Positions 54,073 through 62,758 of a stretch of DNA of 64,000 nucleotides are shown here, piece by piece. The DNA comes from Pseudoflavonifractor gallinarum. Lineage in GTDB: Bacteria; Bacillota; Clostridia; Oscillospirales; Oscillospiraceae. Made by a program: the position numbers and the translations under genes. The notes under the pieces were generated by a model. That model saw only the letters and a list, made by a program, of their open reading frames with translations. It was not told the DNA's origin and did not search any database. The first letter of the stretch is position 1; every line of letters begins with the position of its first letter. The stretch spans positions 62,001-126,000 of the forward strand of contig NZ_JADCKF010000001.1 in assembly GCF_014982855.1 (NCBI RefSeq), written 5' to 3'.

Positions 54073-54111
54073 GCGGATGGCCTTCCCGCCCTGGGAAGGC
54101 CATCCGCTTTT
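54073..54111 (+). terminator. Intrinsic terminator of the degV gene
   Basis: A 15-bp stem GCGGATGGCCTTCCC / GGGAAGGCCATCCGC (54073-54087, 54093-54107) followed by TTTT. Confidence 0.92.
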
Positions 54112-54119
54112 GTCCGCAA

Positions 54120-54148
54120 ATGACAGATAGGGAAAACTGTGCTATAAT
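54120..54148 (+). promoter_or_regulatory. Sigma-A promoter of the HD-MATE-shikimate kinase operon
   Basis: ATGACA (54120-54125), 17-base spacer, TATAAT (54143-54148). Confidence 0.75.
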
Positions 54149-54203
54149 ATCTTTCATATGGCCGTTTTATGGCCCATCTTTGCGTCCCAAAGGAGGAACC
54201 AAT

Positions 54204-54788
54204 ATGAGTGCACGGGAGGAATTCATCGAACTCTTCACCACACATATCCACCGGGAGGGCAGCGAGGCCCTGCTGGATTATCTTCAGAATAAGAGCGACT
54301 TTTTCACCTCCCCTGCGTCGGCCAAATTCCACGGGGCCTATGTGGGCGGCCTGTGTGACCACAGCGTGAACGTGTATCACTGCCTGCGGGAGTATCTGGA
54401 GCGGGAGCGGGTCAAAGAGCTCTACGGTCTGGAGTACGGGGAGGAGAGCATCGCCATCGCCGCCCTGCTCCACGACGTGTGCAAGATCGGATGCTATAAG
54501 ACGGGCACCCGAAACGTCAAGGGACCCGACGGCAAGTGGCAGGCGGTCCCCACCTTCTTCTACGAGGATAACCTGCCCTATGGACACGGGGAGAAGTCGG
54601 TCTATATTCTCAGCGGCTTCATGCGTCTCACCCGGGAGGAGGCCATGGCCATCCGCTGGCACATGGGATTTTCGGGCGGAGAGGACGCCCGGCTGGTGGG
54701 GCAGGCCCTCCAGCAGTACCCCCTGGCCTTTGCCCTGAGCGTGGCCGATATGGAGGCCACGTATTTCCTGGAAAATGAGGAGGCGTAA
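54204..54788 (+). CDS. HD-domain phosphohydrolase-like protein
   Basis: A 194-residue protein with an HD-type metal site: a first His in LCDHSVNVYHC and the HD pair in AALLHDVCKIG, followed by later His residues (PYGHGEKSVYIL, IRWHMGFSGG). The substrate is unknown; members of this short group are found widely in Clostridia. The ATG at 54204 follows AAAGGAGG by 6 bases, while the longer frame has none. The MATE gene begins 5 bases after its stop. Confidence 0.85.
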   Translation: MSAREEFIELFTTHIHREGSEALLDYLQNKSDFFTSPASAKFHGAYVGGLCDHSVNVYHCLREYLERERVKELYGLEYGEESIAIAALLHDVCKIGCYKTGTRNVKGPDGKWQAVPTFFYEDNLPYGHGEKSVYILSGFMRLTREEAMAIRWHMGFSGGEDARLVGQALQQYPLAFALSVADMEATYFLENEEA

Positions 54789-54793
54789 TTCCT

Positions 54794-56179
54794 GTGGCAA
54801 AGCGTGAAAACGATCTGGGCAGAGATCCCATCGGCCCGCTGCTGGTGCGTCTGGCCGTACCGGCAGTGACGGCCCAGCTGGTCAACGCCCTGTACAACAT
54901 CGTGGACCGGATGTACATCGGCCACATTGAGGGGGTGGGTGACCTGGCCCTCACAGGACTGGGCATCTGCTTCCCGGTCATCATGTTCGTCTCGGCCATC
55001 TCCGCCCTGGTGGGTATGGGCGGCGGCTCCCGGGCGGTGGTGCGCATGGGAGAGGGCAAGATGGAGGAGGCAAACGCCATCCTGGGCAGCTGTACCGCCC
55101 TGCTGGTCCTGCTCTCCATCCTGGTGACGGTGGGCTTCCAGGTGGTGCGGGAGCCCATGCTCCTCCTCTTCGGAGCCACGGAGAATACCCTGAGTTACGC
55201 CTCGGACTACCTCACCATCTACCTGTGGGGCACCATTTTTGTGGAGATCTCCCTGGGATTGAACTTTTTTATCACCTCCCAGGGATTTTCCACCGTCTCC
55301 ATGGCCACGGTCCTCATCGGAGCGGTCACCAACATCGTACTGGACCCCATTTTTATCTTTGGATTCGGGATGGGTGTACAGGGCGCGGCCCTGGCCACTA
55401 TTACCGCCCAGGCCGTCTCGGCGGTGTGGGTGCTGCGCTTCCTCAGCGGAAAGCGGACCCGGCTGCGCTTCCAGCGCCGCTACTTCCGCCTGGATGGCCG
55501 GGTGCTGGCCCCGGTGCTGGCGGTGGGGGTCTCCCCTTTCATCATGCAGTCCACCGAGAGTCTGGTGAACATCTCCTTCAACTCCTCCCTCAAGGCCTTC
55601 GGCGGGGACCCTGCCGTGGGCGCCATGACCATCTGCTCCAGCATCATGCAGATTTTCAGCATGCTCTTCCAGGGGCTCTCCCAGGGGGCCCAGCCCATTG
55701 TGGGCTTTAACTACGGCGCGGGACAGATCGACCGGGTGAAAAAGACCTTCCGCCTGCTCTTCTTCTCCTCGCTGGCCTTCAGTACTGCTGCCTGGGGCGC
55801 CATCGAGCTCTTCCCCCAGGTCTTTGTATCCATCTTCAACGACGAGCCAGAGCTGGTGAGTATCGCGGTGTGGACTCTGCGGGTGTATGCCGCCGGTATG
55901 TTCATGCTGGGCATCCAGTTCTCCTGCCAGCAGACCTTTGTGGCTCTGGGAGAGGCCAAGGTCTCCCTCTTCCTGGCTCTGCTGCGCAAAATCATCCTGC
56001 TCATTCCCCTGATCTTTATCCTGCCCAACTTCTTTACGGATAAGGTGCTGGGCGTCTTTGTGGCGGAACCCGCTGCCGACGTGCTGGCTGCCATCACCAC
56101 GGGTCTCATCTTCCTGTGGCGCTTCCCCCGCATCCTGCGCCGCCGGGCCCAGGAGACCCACGGACCCAAGACGGTATAA
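54794..56179 (+). CDS. MATE-family efflux transporter
   Basis: A 461-residue cation/drug antiporter with twelve predicted membrane segments arranged as two similar halves. The first half begins LLVRLAVPAVTAQLVNALYNIVDRMYIGH and the second LAPVLAVGVSPFIMQSTESLVNISFNSSL, both typical of MATE proteins of the MepA/DinF-like group. The exported compound is unknown. It starts at GTG after GAGGAGG and lies between the HD gene and the shikimate kinase gene in a tight operon. Confidence 0.94.
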   Translation: MAKRENDLGRDPIGPLLVRLAVPAVTAQLVNALYNIVDRMYIGHIEGVGDLALTGLGICFPVIMFVSAISALVGMGGGSRAVVRMGEGKMEEANAILGSCTALLVLLSILVTVGFQVVREPMLLLFGATENTLSYASDYLTIYLWGTIFVEISLGLNFFITSQGFSTVSMATVLIGAVTNIVLDPIFIFGFGMGVQGAALATITAQAVSAVWVLRFLSGKRTRLRFQRRYFRLDGRVLAPVLAVGVSPFIMQSTESLVNISFNSSLKAFGGDPAVGAMTICSSIMQIFSMLFQGLSQGAQPIVGFNYGAGQIDRVKKTFRLLFFSSLAFSTAAWGAIELFPQVFVSIFNDEPELVSIAVWTLRVYAAGMFMLGIQFSCQQTFVALGEAKVSLFLALLRKIILLIPLIFILPNFFTDKVLGVFVAEPAADVLAAITTGLIFLWRFPRILRRRAQETHGPKTV

Positions 56180-56198
56180 AAAAGGAGGATTTCCTGCC

Positions 56199-56702
56199 AT
56201 GAACAACATCACGCTGATCGGTATGCCCGGCTCGGGGAAGAGCACCGTGGGGGTGCTTCTGGCCAAGACCCTGGGCTTTGATTTCCTAGACACCGACCTG
56301 CTCATTCAAAAGCGGGAGGGCGCGCTGCTCCAGGAGGTGCTTGACGCCCACGGCACGGAGGAATTTCTGGATCTGGAGGCCGATGCCATCTGCTCGGTGG
56401 ACTGTGAGCGCACCGTCATTGCTCCGGGCGGGAGTGTCATCTGCCGGGCCCGGGGGATCGAGCACCTGAAGAGCTTGGGCAAGGTGATCTATCTGCGCAT
56501 CCCCTGCGAGGTGCTGGAGGAGCGCATCCACAACATGGGCTCCCGGGGGATCGCCTTCCAGCCGGGCGAGACACTGCGGGACATCTATGAGTACCGCACC
56601 CCGCTGTATGAGAAATACGCCGACATCATCGTGGACGGTGATAAAGGTTCCCTGGAGGAGACCCTGGCCGCGGTGCTTCAGGCCCTGATCGGCTGCGCGT
56701 GA
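56199..56702 (+). CDS. aroK: Shikimate kinase
   Basis: A 167-residue P-loop kinase that would phosphorylate shikimate at the 3-hydroxyl in the aromatic amino acid pathway. Walker A is GMPGSGKST, the shikimate-binding Asp pair is FLDTDLLIQ, and APGGSVICR is a near match to the usual GGG-containing loop (here GGS). The lid region reads ERIHNMGSRGI and is followed by YRTPLYEKYADIIVD. No other aro genes are near, and the altered GGG loop leaves room for a different small-molecule kinase role. The ATG follows AAAGGAGG. Confidence 0.85.
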   Translation: MNNITLIGMPGSGKSTVGVLLAKTLGFDFLDTDLLIQKREGALLQEVLDAHGTEEFLDLEADAICSVDCERTVIAPGGSVICRARGIEHLKSLGKVIYLRIPCEVLEERIHNMGSRGIAFQPGETLRDIYEYRTPLYEKYADIIVDGDKGSLEETLAAVLQALIGCA

Positions 56703-56719
56703 GCGAAAGGAGGAGCCAT

Positions 56720-57472
56720 ATGGAAGAGCGTACACGGAAGGGACTGCACATTTCGCCGGTGGACAGTGCGGAATTGTCCTATAAGACCAAGTTGGCGCTC
56801 ATTGACTTCATCCGCGGCTACGAAACAGACCAGCCCTTCAAGCTGCCCAGTGAAGATCAGCTGGCCCAGCGTCTGGGCGTGAGCCGCAATGCTCTGCGGG
56901 ATGTATTGGCCTCGCTGGAGGAGATGGGGCTGGTCACCCGTCAGCGCAGCAAGGGGACCCTGGCCAACCCCAAAGTGGCCCGGGAGTGCCGGATGGATAC
57001 CGACCCGGGTCTGATCCGGATGATCACCCGAATGGGGTGTCAGCCCCGGTATGAGGTGACTTCCCTGCGCTTTGTGGAGGACAAGGACTCCGGGCTGGAG
57101 CAGAACTCCGACTCCTATCTGGAGGTGGGAAAGCTCTTTTATGCCGACGACACCCCGGTGGCCTTTGCCAATGACCATGTAGAGGGCAAGATCGCCGCCG
57201 GACACCGGGAGCAGTTTGAGGTTCTGCGGGAGGAAAACTGCTTTTTCTTCCTCAAGGAGTGCTGCGGTGTGTCGGTGGCATACAGCATGTCCACCTTCGA
57301 CGTGATGCAGGCGGACGAGGCCCTACAGAAGCTCTTCCATGTGGGACCGGAAGAGCTCTTCCTGGTGATGGACGACATTGTCTACTCCCGGGATCTGGAG
57401 ATCGTGTGCCATGCGGTATCCTATTACCGCAAGGGGTATCTGCCCCTCAAGGTGCTGCGCAAGGGCTGGTAA
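56720..57472 (+). CDS. GntR/HutC-type regulator with UTRA domain
   Basis: A 250-residue regulator. The winged helix is at about 20-85 (FKLPSEDQLAQRLGVSRNALRDVLASLEEMGLVTRQRSKGT) and a UTRA-like ligand-binding domain fills about 95-250 (LFYADDTPVAFANDHVEGKI, HAVSYYRKGYLPLKVLRKGW). The ligand is unknown. The ATG at 56720 follows AAGGAGGA. It lies 17 bases after the shikimate kinase gene and just before the MCH-family pair, whose promoter region holds overlapping palindromes. It is the likely regulator of that pair (inference from position). Confidence 0.9.
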   Translation: MEERTRKGLHISPVDSAELSYKTKLALIDFIRGYETDQPFKLPSEDQLAQRLGVSRNALRDVLASLEEMGLVTRQRSKGTLANPKVARECRMDTDPGLIRMITRMGCQPRYEVTSLRFVEDKDSGLEQNSDSYLEVGKLFYADDTPVAFANDHVEGKIAAGHREQFEVLREENCFFFLKECCGVSVAYSMSTFDVMQADEALQKLFHVGPEELFLVMDDIVYSRDLEIVCHAVSYYRKGYLPLKVLRKGW

Positions 57473-57491
57473 ATCAAATTGGAATCAGGAA

Positions 57492-57530
57492 GACCGCGTT
57501 CCCTGGAAGCGGGGGGCGCGGTCCTTTTTT
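57492..57530 (+). terminator. Intrinsic terminator after the GntR gene
   Basis: Arms GACCGCG / CGCGGTC (57492-57498, 57517-57523) followed by CTTTTTT. Confidence 0.8.
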
Positions 57531-57584
57531 GACATGGAATAGACAAACTATACAAATTCAATTTTAAAATAAGATAATTTGCTA

Positions 57585-57637
57585 TTGATAACAACGGAGA
57601 GGTGTGGTACTATCTCGATAGTAGAATAATACTACTA
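57585..57637 (+). promoter_or_regulatory. Promoter of the MCH-family pair with overlapping palindromes
   Basis: TTGATA (57585-57590), 17-base spacer, TACTAT (57608-57613). TACTAT-CTCG-ATAGTA (57608-57623) overlaps the -10, and TAGTAG-N7-CTACTA (57619-57637) overlaps the expected start. The two share half-sites, so they look like stacked operators for a dimeric regulator such as the upstream GntR protein. The surrounding 57535-57660 is distinctly AT-rich. Confidence 0.65.
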
Positions 57638-57681
57638 ATAGAAGAACCAAAAGGACCCCGGATCAAAAAGGAGGTTTTCAT

Positions 57682-58644
57682 TTGGATTTTTCCATCAATC
57701 AACGGGCCCTGGCCATGGTGGAGGAGGAGATCCTTCCCCACCAGGAACAGCTCCAGGTGCGGGCCCACACCCTGGCCAACGGTGCCACGGTCATCGACAT
57801 GGGCGTGGAGGAAAAGGCGGGCTGGCGTGCGGGCAAGCTCTTTACCGAGAGCTGCCTGGGCGGTCTGGGCCGGCTGGACTTTACCACCATGTGGATCGGG
57901 GAGCATCTGGTCCCCGCCGCCACCATTACGGTGGACCGCCCCGCGGTGGCCGAGCTCTCCTGCCACGACGCCATCTATGTGATGAACTACCATGGGGTGC
58001 GCACCACTTTCTCCGGCCCCTTCCGGGCCATCGGGGGCATGGATGCCTATGCCCGCGCCACGCCCTACCGGGACCCCTGTACCGCCCGGGCGGTGGCCCA
58101 TCTCCAGACCACAGAACTGCCTGGAGAGGAGATGACCACCCAGCTGGCCGGGGAGATCGGCATTGATCCCTCGGGCCTCTATCTGCTGGCCGCCCGGACC
58201 GGGACTCTGGCCGGAGCGGTACAGGTCTGCGCCCGCAACGTGGAGCAGACCTTCCCCACCCTGCTGGACCGGGGCTTTAATACGGATTGTGTGGTGCAGG
58301 CCTCGGGGAGTGCCCCCATCTTCGGCGCGGTGGCCGACGAGTATGTGGCCTACGGCCGGGTCAACGACTGCCTGATCTATGGGCAGGAGACCAATCTCTG
58401 GGTGGACTGCACCGATGAGGAGATTGAGCGCATCCTCCCTGATCTGACCTTTGACAAGAACCAGGACATCTACGGCGTCTCCTTTGAGGAGCTTTTTGCC
58501 CGCAGCGGGCACAACTGGGCCCATGTCCCCCGGGACTGGGACGCCCCCTGCAAGATCAATTTCCACAATCTCCGCACGGGACATGCCTTCTCCTCCGGCC
58601 GTCTGGGTTATGACACGCTGGAGCGGAGCTTTCTCGGAATCTGA
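57682..58644 (+). CDS. mch: Methenyl-tetrahydromethanopterin cyclohydrolase (MCH) family protein
   Basis: A 320-residue protein matching archaeal and methylotroph MCH from end to end. MCH opens methenyl-H4MPT to formyl-H4MPT in methanogenesis and formaldehyde oxidation. Matching blocks are MDFSINQRALAMVEE, LANGATVIDMGVEEKAGWRAG, FTESCLGGL, VPAATITVDRPAVAEL, QASGSAPI, VNDCLIYG and, near the end, NFHNLRTGHAFSSGRLG. The active-site Arg and Glu (R-x-x-E) are kept as R185 and E188 in VCARNVEQT. Tetrahydromethanopterin is not expected in gut Clostridia, so the real pterin or folate substrate is open. The TTG start follows AAAGGAGGT. A shorter paralogue follows 15 bases later. Confidence 0.9.
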   Translation: MDFSINQRALAMVEEEILPHQEQLQVRAHTLANGATVIDMGVEEKAGWRAGKLFTESCLGGLGRLDFTTMWIGEHLVPAATITVDRPAVAELSCHDAIYVMNYHGVRTTFSGPFRAIGGMDAYARATPYRDPCTARAVAHLQTTELPGEEMTTQLAGEIGIDPSGLYLLAARTGTLAGAVQVCARNVEQTFPTLLDRGFNTDCVVQASGSAPIFGAVADEYVAYGRVNDCLIYGQETNLWVDCTDEEIERILPDLTFDKNQDIYGVSFEELFARSGHNWAHVPRDWDAPCKINFHNLRTGHAFSSGRLGYDTLERSFLGI

Positions 58645-58659
58645 TGTGAGGTGACGAAT

Positions 58660-59349
58660 ATGACCAGCTTGGAGTGTGCCCGCGCGGCCTTTGCCGTGCT
58701 GTGTGAGAACAGCCCCGCCAACCACTGCCGCCTGGAGGGCAGCGTTCTGGACGCCGGGAAAGAGGTCCCCGGCGGATGGAGTTCCGCCCGGACGCTGACC
58801 GAGGGACTCTATGGCGGGAAAGCCATCGTAAACGTGTCCCAGCAGAGGTTGGGCGAGGAGCAGGTCCCCACTGTGGAGATCCTGTGCGACGACCCGGTGC
58901 TGGCCTCGGAGAGCTTTACCTCCCGTGAGGGGCTGGTGGGCCTGCAGGAGGCGGACGGCGCCTGGGCACTGGCCTATGGGGAAAACGCCGGCGGAGCGCG
59001 GGGCAATGTGGTGCTGGCCGTTCCGGCCAGCCTGTGCGCCGTGGTGGTGGAAGCCGCCGCGGCAGTGCCCCGGGCGGTATCCTATCTACTGGAGCAAGGC
59101 GTGCCCCAGGAGGAGATCCTGTGGGGCTGGAGCTGCTGCCCGGTGGTGCTCCCCTCTCTGGACGGAGAGGCGGTCCGTGCCGCCCACCGCGCCGCCATCG
59201 CTGCCCACGGGGTGTGCAGCATCTGGGTCCGGAGCACGCGCGCCGACCTGGAGACACTGGCCCGGAATTGGGGGGATTTCCGCCTGCGTCTGCACTGCCT
59301 GGAGGACGGAAAGACCTACGGCGCTTCGTCCGGAACCGGGGCCGTTTAA
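58660..59349 (+). CDS. Divergent MCH-family paralogue, probably without cyclohydrolase activity
   Basis: A 229-residue protein related to the preceding [16 protein letters not shown] aligns with TVIDMGVEEKAGW, and [21 protein letters not shown] aligns with GEHLVPAATITVDRPAVAELS. A 43-residue stretch (starting [10 protein letters not shown] here and ARTGTLAGAV in MCH) aligns without gaps; in it the catalytic R185 and E188 of MCH are replaced by Ala and Pro. About 35 residues of the middle and the whole C-terminal ~70 residues of MCH are missing. So it is probably a non-catalytic partner or an MCH-fold protein with a new role. The ATG follows GAGGTG by 7 bases; a GTG at 58651 is possible. Confidence 0.75.
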   Translation: MTSLECARAAFAVLCENSPANHCRLEGSVLDAGKEVPGGWSSARTLTEGLYGGKAIVNVSQQRLGEEQVPTVEILCDDPVLASESFTSREGLVGLQEADGAWALAYGENAGGARGNVVLAVPASLCAVVVEAAAAVPRAVSYLLEQGVPQEEILWGWSCCPVVLPSLDGEAVRAAHRAAIAAHGVCSIWVRSTRADLETLARNWGDFRLRLHCLEDGKTYGASSGTGAV

Positions 59350-59384
59350 ACGTATATCCAGGGCCCGCATTCGGGGAAATCCAC

Positions 59385-59412
59385 TTGTATTTCCAAAGAA
59401 ATATGATATACT
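59385..59412 (+). promoter_or_regulatory. Promoter of the DEAD-box helicase gene
   Basis: TTGTAT (59385-59390), 16-base spacer, TATACT (59407-59412). The leader of about 105 bases contains a GC-rich hairpin (CTGCGCCCGC...GCGGGCGCAG, about 59433-59464) without a T-run, which may be a stability or cold-response element. Confidence 0.7.
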
Positions 59413-59524
59413 GAATCATAGACTTTCCACATCTGCGCCCGCTGGTCTTGTCCGGCGGGCGCAGGTGCGTACCGGGGCAGCACAGCGCTCTGGAGAGAAT
59501 AAATTGCAAAGGATTTCGAGACAC

Positions 59525-61390
59525 ATGACATTCCGTGAACTCGGCCTCATCGAGCCCATCCTGGGGGCCCTGGCCGAACTGGGGTATGAGCGCCCCTCCC
59601 CCATCCAGGAAAAGGCCATCCCGCCGGCCCTCACCGGGCGGGACGTACTGGGCTGCGCCCAGACCGGCACCGGCAAGACCTGCGCCTTTGCCACCCCCAT
59701 CCTCCAGCGGCTCAACGCCGAGTCCGTCCAGGGCCGGCCCATCCGTGCCCTGATCCTCACCCCCACCCGGGAGCTGGCGCTCCAGATCCAGGAGAGCTTT
59801 GAGGCCTACGGCAAGCATCTGAAGCTGCGCTCCACCGTGATCTTCGGCGGCGTTGGCCAGGCTCCCCAGGTGGAGCGGCTGCGCAAGGGTGTGGACATCC
59901 TGGTGGCCACCCCCGGCCGTCTGGCCGACCTCTACCAGCAGAAGCTGCTGGACTTCTCCGGCCTGGAGATCTTTGTTCTGGATGAGGCCGACCGGATGCT
60001 GGATATGGGCTTTATCCACGATGTGAAGAAGATCCTCAAGTGGCTTCCCCCGCGCAAGCAGACCCTCTTCTTCTCGGCCACCATGCCCGCCGAGATCACC
60101 GAGCTGGTGGACTCCCTCCTTCACGACCCGGCCCGGGTGGCGGTGGACCCGGTCTCCTCCCCGGTGGAGGTCATCGACCAGAAGCTCTACTATGTGGACC
60201 GGGGCAATAAGACCAAACTCCTCTCCTCCCTGCTCATGGCGGGCAATGTGAAGAACGCCCTGGTTTTTACCCGCACCAAGCATGGGGCCAACAAAGTGGC
60301 CGGAGATCTCCAGAAGAGCGGCATCACCGCCGCCGCCATCCACGGCAACAAGAGCCAGACCGCCCGGCAGCAGGCCCTCTCCGACTTCAAGAGCGGCCGG
60401 GTCAAGGTGCTGGTGGCCACCGACATCGCCGCCCGGGGCCTGGACATCGAGGAGCTCTCCCACGTGTTCAACTATAACCTCCCCGATGTGCCAGAGACCT
60501 ATGTCCACCGCATCGGCCGTACCGGCCGGGCCGGTCACGGCGGCACCGCCGTCTCCTTCTGCGACATCAATGAGAAGGATGAGCTCAAGGGCATCGAAAA
60601 GCTCATGGGCCGCTCCATCCCGGTGGTGGAGGATCACCCCTGGCCAATGGAGGTCTTTGAGCCTCTGCCCCGGGACAAGAAGGGGCGCCCGGTGAATCCG
60701 GAGGATGCCGAGGCCCGGGCGGCCGCCAAGGAGCGCCGCCGTGCCCGGGACGCGGCCAACAAGGCCGCCGCCGAAGAGCGCAAGGCCAAGGCCGCCCAGA
60801 AGGCCCAGGCGGCAGAGCCCGCTCCTGCCCCCAAAAAGAAGGGAGAGCGTCCCGCCCCGACGGTTTCGGCGGAGCAGACTCCGGCCCGGAAGAAGCGTGC
60901 CCGCGGCTACCGTGCCAGCGCTACTCTGGAGGAGGCGCTCACCGCCACCGCGCCCGCCCGTCCTGTCCGGGAGAGTGGGAACCGCCGGGAGGAGGAGTTC
61001 CACCATACCGATCCCCTGGCCGGAGATGTCATTATGGACGCCACCGCCCGCCTGCTGGCCCCCCGGCCCCGGATGTTCCAGAGCAAGGAGCAGCCCCGCA
61101 AGGAGCGCCCAGCCCGCCGGAGCAAGTCTCCCCGCCCCGCGGGAGAGGAGAACGGGCAGGAGAAGCGCCCGTCCCACTCCCCCAAGGAGGAGAAGCAGGC
61201 CCGCCCCGCCCAGAAGAAGAGCATGCCGGCCAAGGCCCTGGACGTGCTGGGCGGCGGGAAAAAGAAGCGCAATGGCCGCGGCAAGGGCCCCGGCCGTCCC
61301 CGCGAGGTGGAGCTGCGCACCGATGGGGTGAAGGACTCCACCGAGCTCTCCTCCAGCCTCATGAAGCCCTACTATCTGAGCGACGACTAA
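59525..61390 (+). CDS. DEAD-box ATP-dependent RNA helicase with long basic tail
   Basis: A 621-residue helicase. Residues 1-370 form the two RecA domains: Q motif ([17 protein letters not shown]), [21 protein letters not shown] ([13 protein letters not shown]), SAT, and [13 protein letters not shown]. The last ~250 residues are low-complexity, rich in Ala/Arg/Lys/Glu/Pro, ending in a short conserved-looking [17 protein letters not shown]-like patch and a basic tract [14 protein letters not shown]. It belongs to the RhlE/DeaD/CshA group that acts in ribosome assembly, RNA decay or cold growth; I do not assign which. The ATG at 59525 follows AAAGGA by 11 bases; an in-frame TTG at 59504 after GGAGAG is an alternative. 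Confidence 0.92.
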   Translation: MTFRELGLIEPILGALAELGYERPSPIQEKAIPPALTGRDVLGCAQTGTGKTCAFATPILQRLNAESVQGRPIRALILTPTRELALQIQESFEAYGKHLKLRSTVIFGGVGQAPQVERLRKGVDILVATPGRLADLYQQKLLDFSGLEIFVLDEADRMLDMGFIHDVKKILKWLPPRKQTLFFSATMPAEITELVDSLLHDPARVAVDPVSSPVEVIDQKLYYVDRGNKTKLLSSLLMAGNVKNALVFTRTKHGANKVAGDLQKSGITAAAIHGNKSQTARQQALSDFKSGRVKVLVATDIAARGLDIEELSHVFNYNLPDVPETYVHRIGRTGRAGHGGTAVSFCDINEKDELKGIEKLMGRSIPVVEDHPWPMEVFEPLPRDKKGRPVNPEDAEARAAAKERRRARDAANKAAAEERKAKAAQKAQAAEPAPAPKKKGERPAPTVSAEQTPARKKRARGYRASATLEEALTATAPARPVRESGNRREEEFHHTDPLAGDVIMDATARLLAPRPRMFQSKEQPRKERPARRSKSPRPAGEENGQEKRPSHSPKEEKQARPAQKKSMPAKALDVLGGGKKKRNGRGKGPGRPREVELRTDGVKDSTELSSSLMKPYYLSDD

Positions 61391-61421
61391 AAAGGGCCGC
61401 CTGCCGCAAGGGATAGCGTTT

Positions 61422-61510
61422 TCGACTTCTCAATTGAAAATAGGTATATGAAAACCGTTGCCGGGAACTGATATTACACAGTTCCCGGCAACGGTTTTTT
61501 AAAACGCTAT
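61422..61510. terminator. Nested inverted repeat with strong terminator
   Basis: The inner perfect 20-bp stem AAAACCGTTGCCGGGAACTG / CAGTTCCCGGCAACGGTTTT (61451-61470, 61479-61498) plus T-run ends the helicase transcript and, by symmetry, may end the convergent SLH gene. It is nested in outer arms ATAGCGTTTT (61422-61431) and AAAACGCTAT (61501-61510), so the whole 89-base segment is bounded by a second inverted repeat. Confidence 0.85.
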
Positions 61511-61535
61511 TTCATAACAAGCCCTAAGCGGACTT

Positions 61536-62621
61536 TTACAGGGCCAGATCCAGCGTATAGGCTGTGTGGAGCAGGGCGGGATAGGCGTCCTCCGACCCGG
61601 CCGGGGCGGCCAGGGTGAGCTCTACATAGGAATTGGAGTTTTCCACGGAAAACACGGTGTACACAGTCGTTCCCTCCTGATAACGATAGAATACAGCGGG
61701 CAGACCCCGGAAGAGGATGACGTCGGGCTGCTCCAGCAGCTCCACACCGCCCAGGGCGTCCCGCAGCGCGGTGAGCCGGGAGACCGAGAAGTCAGCCAGC
61801 GTGGCGGCATTCTGGCCGGATTTGGCAAAGGAGAGGGCCTTCAGCGTGCCGTTCTGGTCGGTGAAGGTGAGACCGGCAGCTCCGTCCTGCTGGACCTCTT
61901 CCCAGTTCCCCGCGCCGAAGGTGAGGCGGAAGGCGCCGTCGGTATTTTCCACGGTGGTCCCGGCGGCGGGGGTGTCCAGGGCGGAGGTCACCCGGCTCTC
62001 CGGCAGGGCCAGACGGTTGAGGATGGCGGCGGCGCTGGAGCGGTCGATGGGGGCATCCGGGGAGAAGGTGCCCTCCCCCGTTCCGGCCAGTACCCCGGCG
62101 TTATAGAGGAGATAAATAGCCCCGGCGTGGGCAGTGGAGGAGGTCACATCGGGGATGGAGGCCACCCGGTTGATCCGGGGGAGCTCCTCCACCGGCAGGG
62201 CGTAGGCAAAGATACCTGCCATATCCGAGCGGGTGATGGGCGCGCTGTAATCGGAGAACTCCTTGCGCAGGATGAGGCCGTTTTCCTCGGCGTAGTCCAC
62301 CGCGTTCTCATACCAGGGGGAGCCGCCGGGGGTAAAGCTCTGCCCGGTGTAGGCGGAATGGACCTGGGCGGCCATGGTGATGGCCTCAGCAGCGGAGAGT
62401 TGGCCCTGAGGATCAAAGCGGCCGTCTCCCTTGCCCTTCATCAGGCCCAGCTTCACGGCCTGCTCCACGTCGGCGGCATACCAGGCCCCGGCGGATACGT
62501 CGGAAAAGCCCGGATAGGTCCCGTCCGGGACAAAGGCGTCCATCCCGGCGGCCAGCGCGGGGACGGCAAGGGTGAGCGCCAGGCCCAGAGGGGCCAGACG
62601 GCGGAACAGGGTGTGAGCCAT
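61536..62621 (-). CDS. Secreted protein with SLH (S-layer homology) domains
   Basis: A 361-residue exported protein with a signal peptide (about 1-25, cut near ALAAGM). Three SLH-type motifs follow at about 38-85 (FSDVSAGAWYAADVEQAVKLGLMKGKGDGRFDPQGQLS), 100-145 (WYENAVDYAEENGLIL) and 160-207 (SIPDVTSSTAHAGAIYLLYNAGVLAGTGEGTFSPDAPIDRSSAAAIL). They normally bind pyruvylated wall polymers. The C-terminal ~150 residues are an unrecognised beta-rich domain. A role at the cell surface is inferred from the layout. The second SLH motif is degenerate. Confidence 0.9.
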   Translation of the reverse strand: MAHTLFRRLAPLGLALTLAVPALAAGMDAFVPDGTYPGFSDVSAGAWYAADVEQAVKLGLMKGKGDGRFDPQGQLSAAEAITMAAQVHSAYTGQSFTPGGSPWYENAVDYAEENGLILRKEFSDYSAPITRSDMAGIFAYALPVEELPRINRVASIPDVTSSTAHAGAIYLLYNAGVLAGTGEGTFSPDAPIDRSSAAAILNRLALPESRVTSALDTPAAGTTVENTDGAFRLTFGAGNWEEVQQDGAAGLTFTDQNGTLKALSFAKSGQNAATLADFSVSRLTALRDALGGVELLEQPDVILFRGLPAVFYRYQEGTTVYTVFSVENSNSYVELTLAAPAGSEDAYPALLHTAYTLDLAL

Positions 62622-62707
62622 GATAAAACGCCTCCTAGAGAGTGTGTCAGAATGTGTTCTGCCCCATTAGACGGCGGGGCGGGGAAAAAGTTCCCCCCAA
62701 TACGGAA

Positions 62708-62736
62708 TTGACCGGGGAGAAAAAAGCGGGTATACT
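62708..62736 (+). promoter_or_regulatory. Promoter of the DUF1294 gene
   Basis: TTGACC (62708-62713), 17-base spacer, TATACT (62731-62736), about 22 bases before the ATG. Confidence 0.78.
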
Positions 62737-62758
62737 GTCGGCCAAAGGAGGAATGCCT

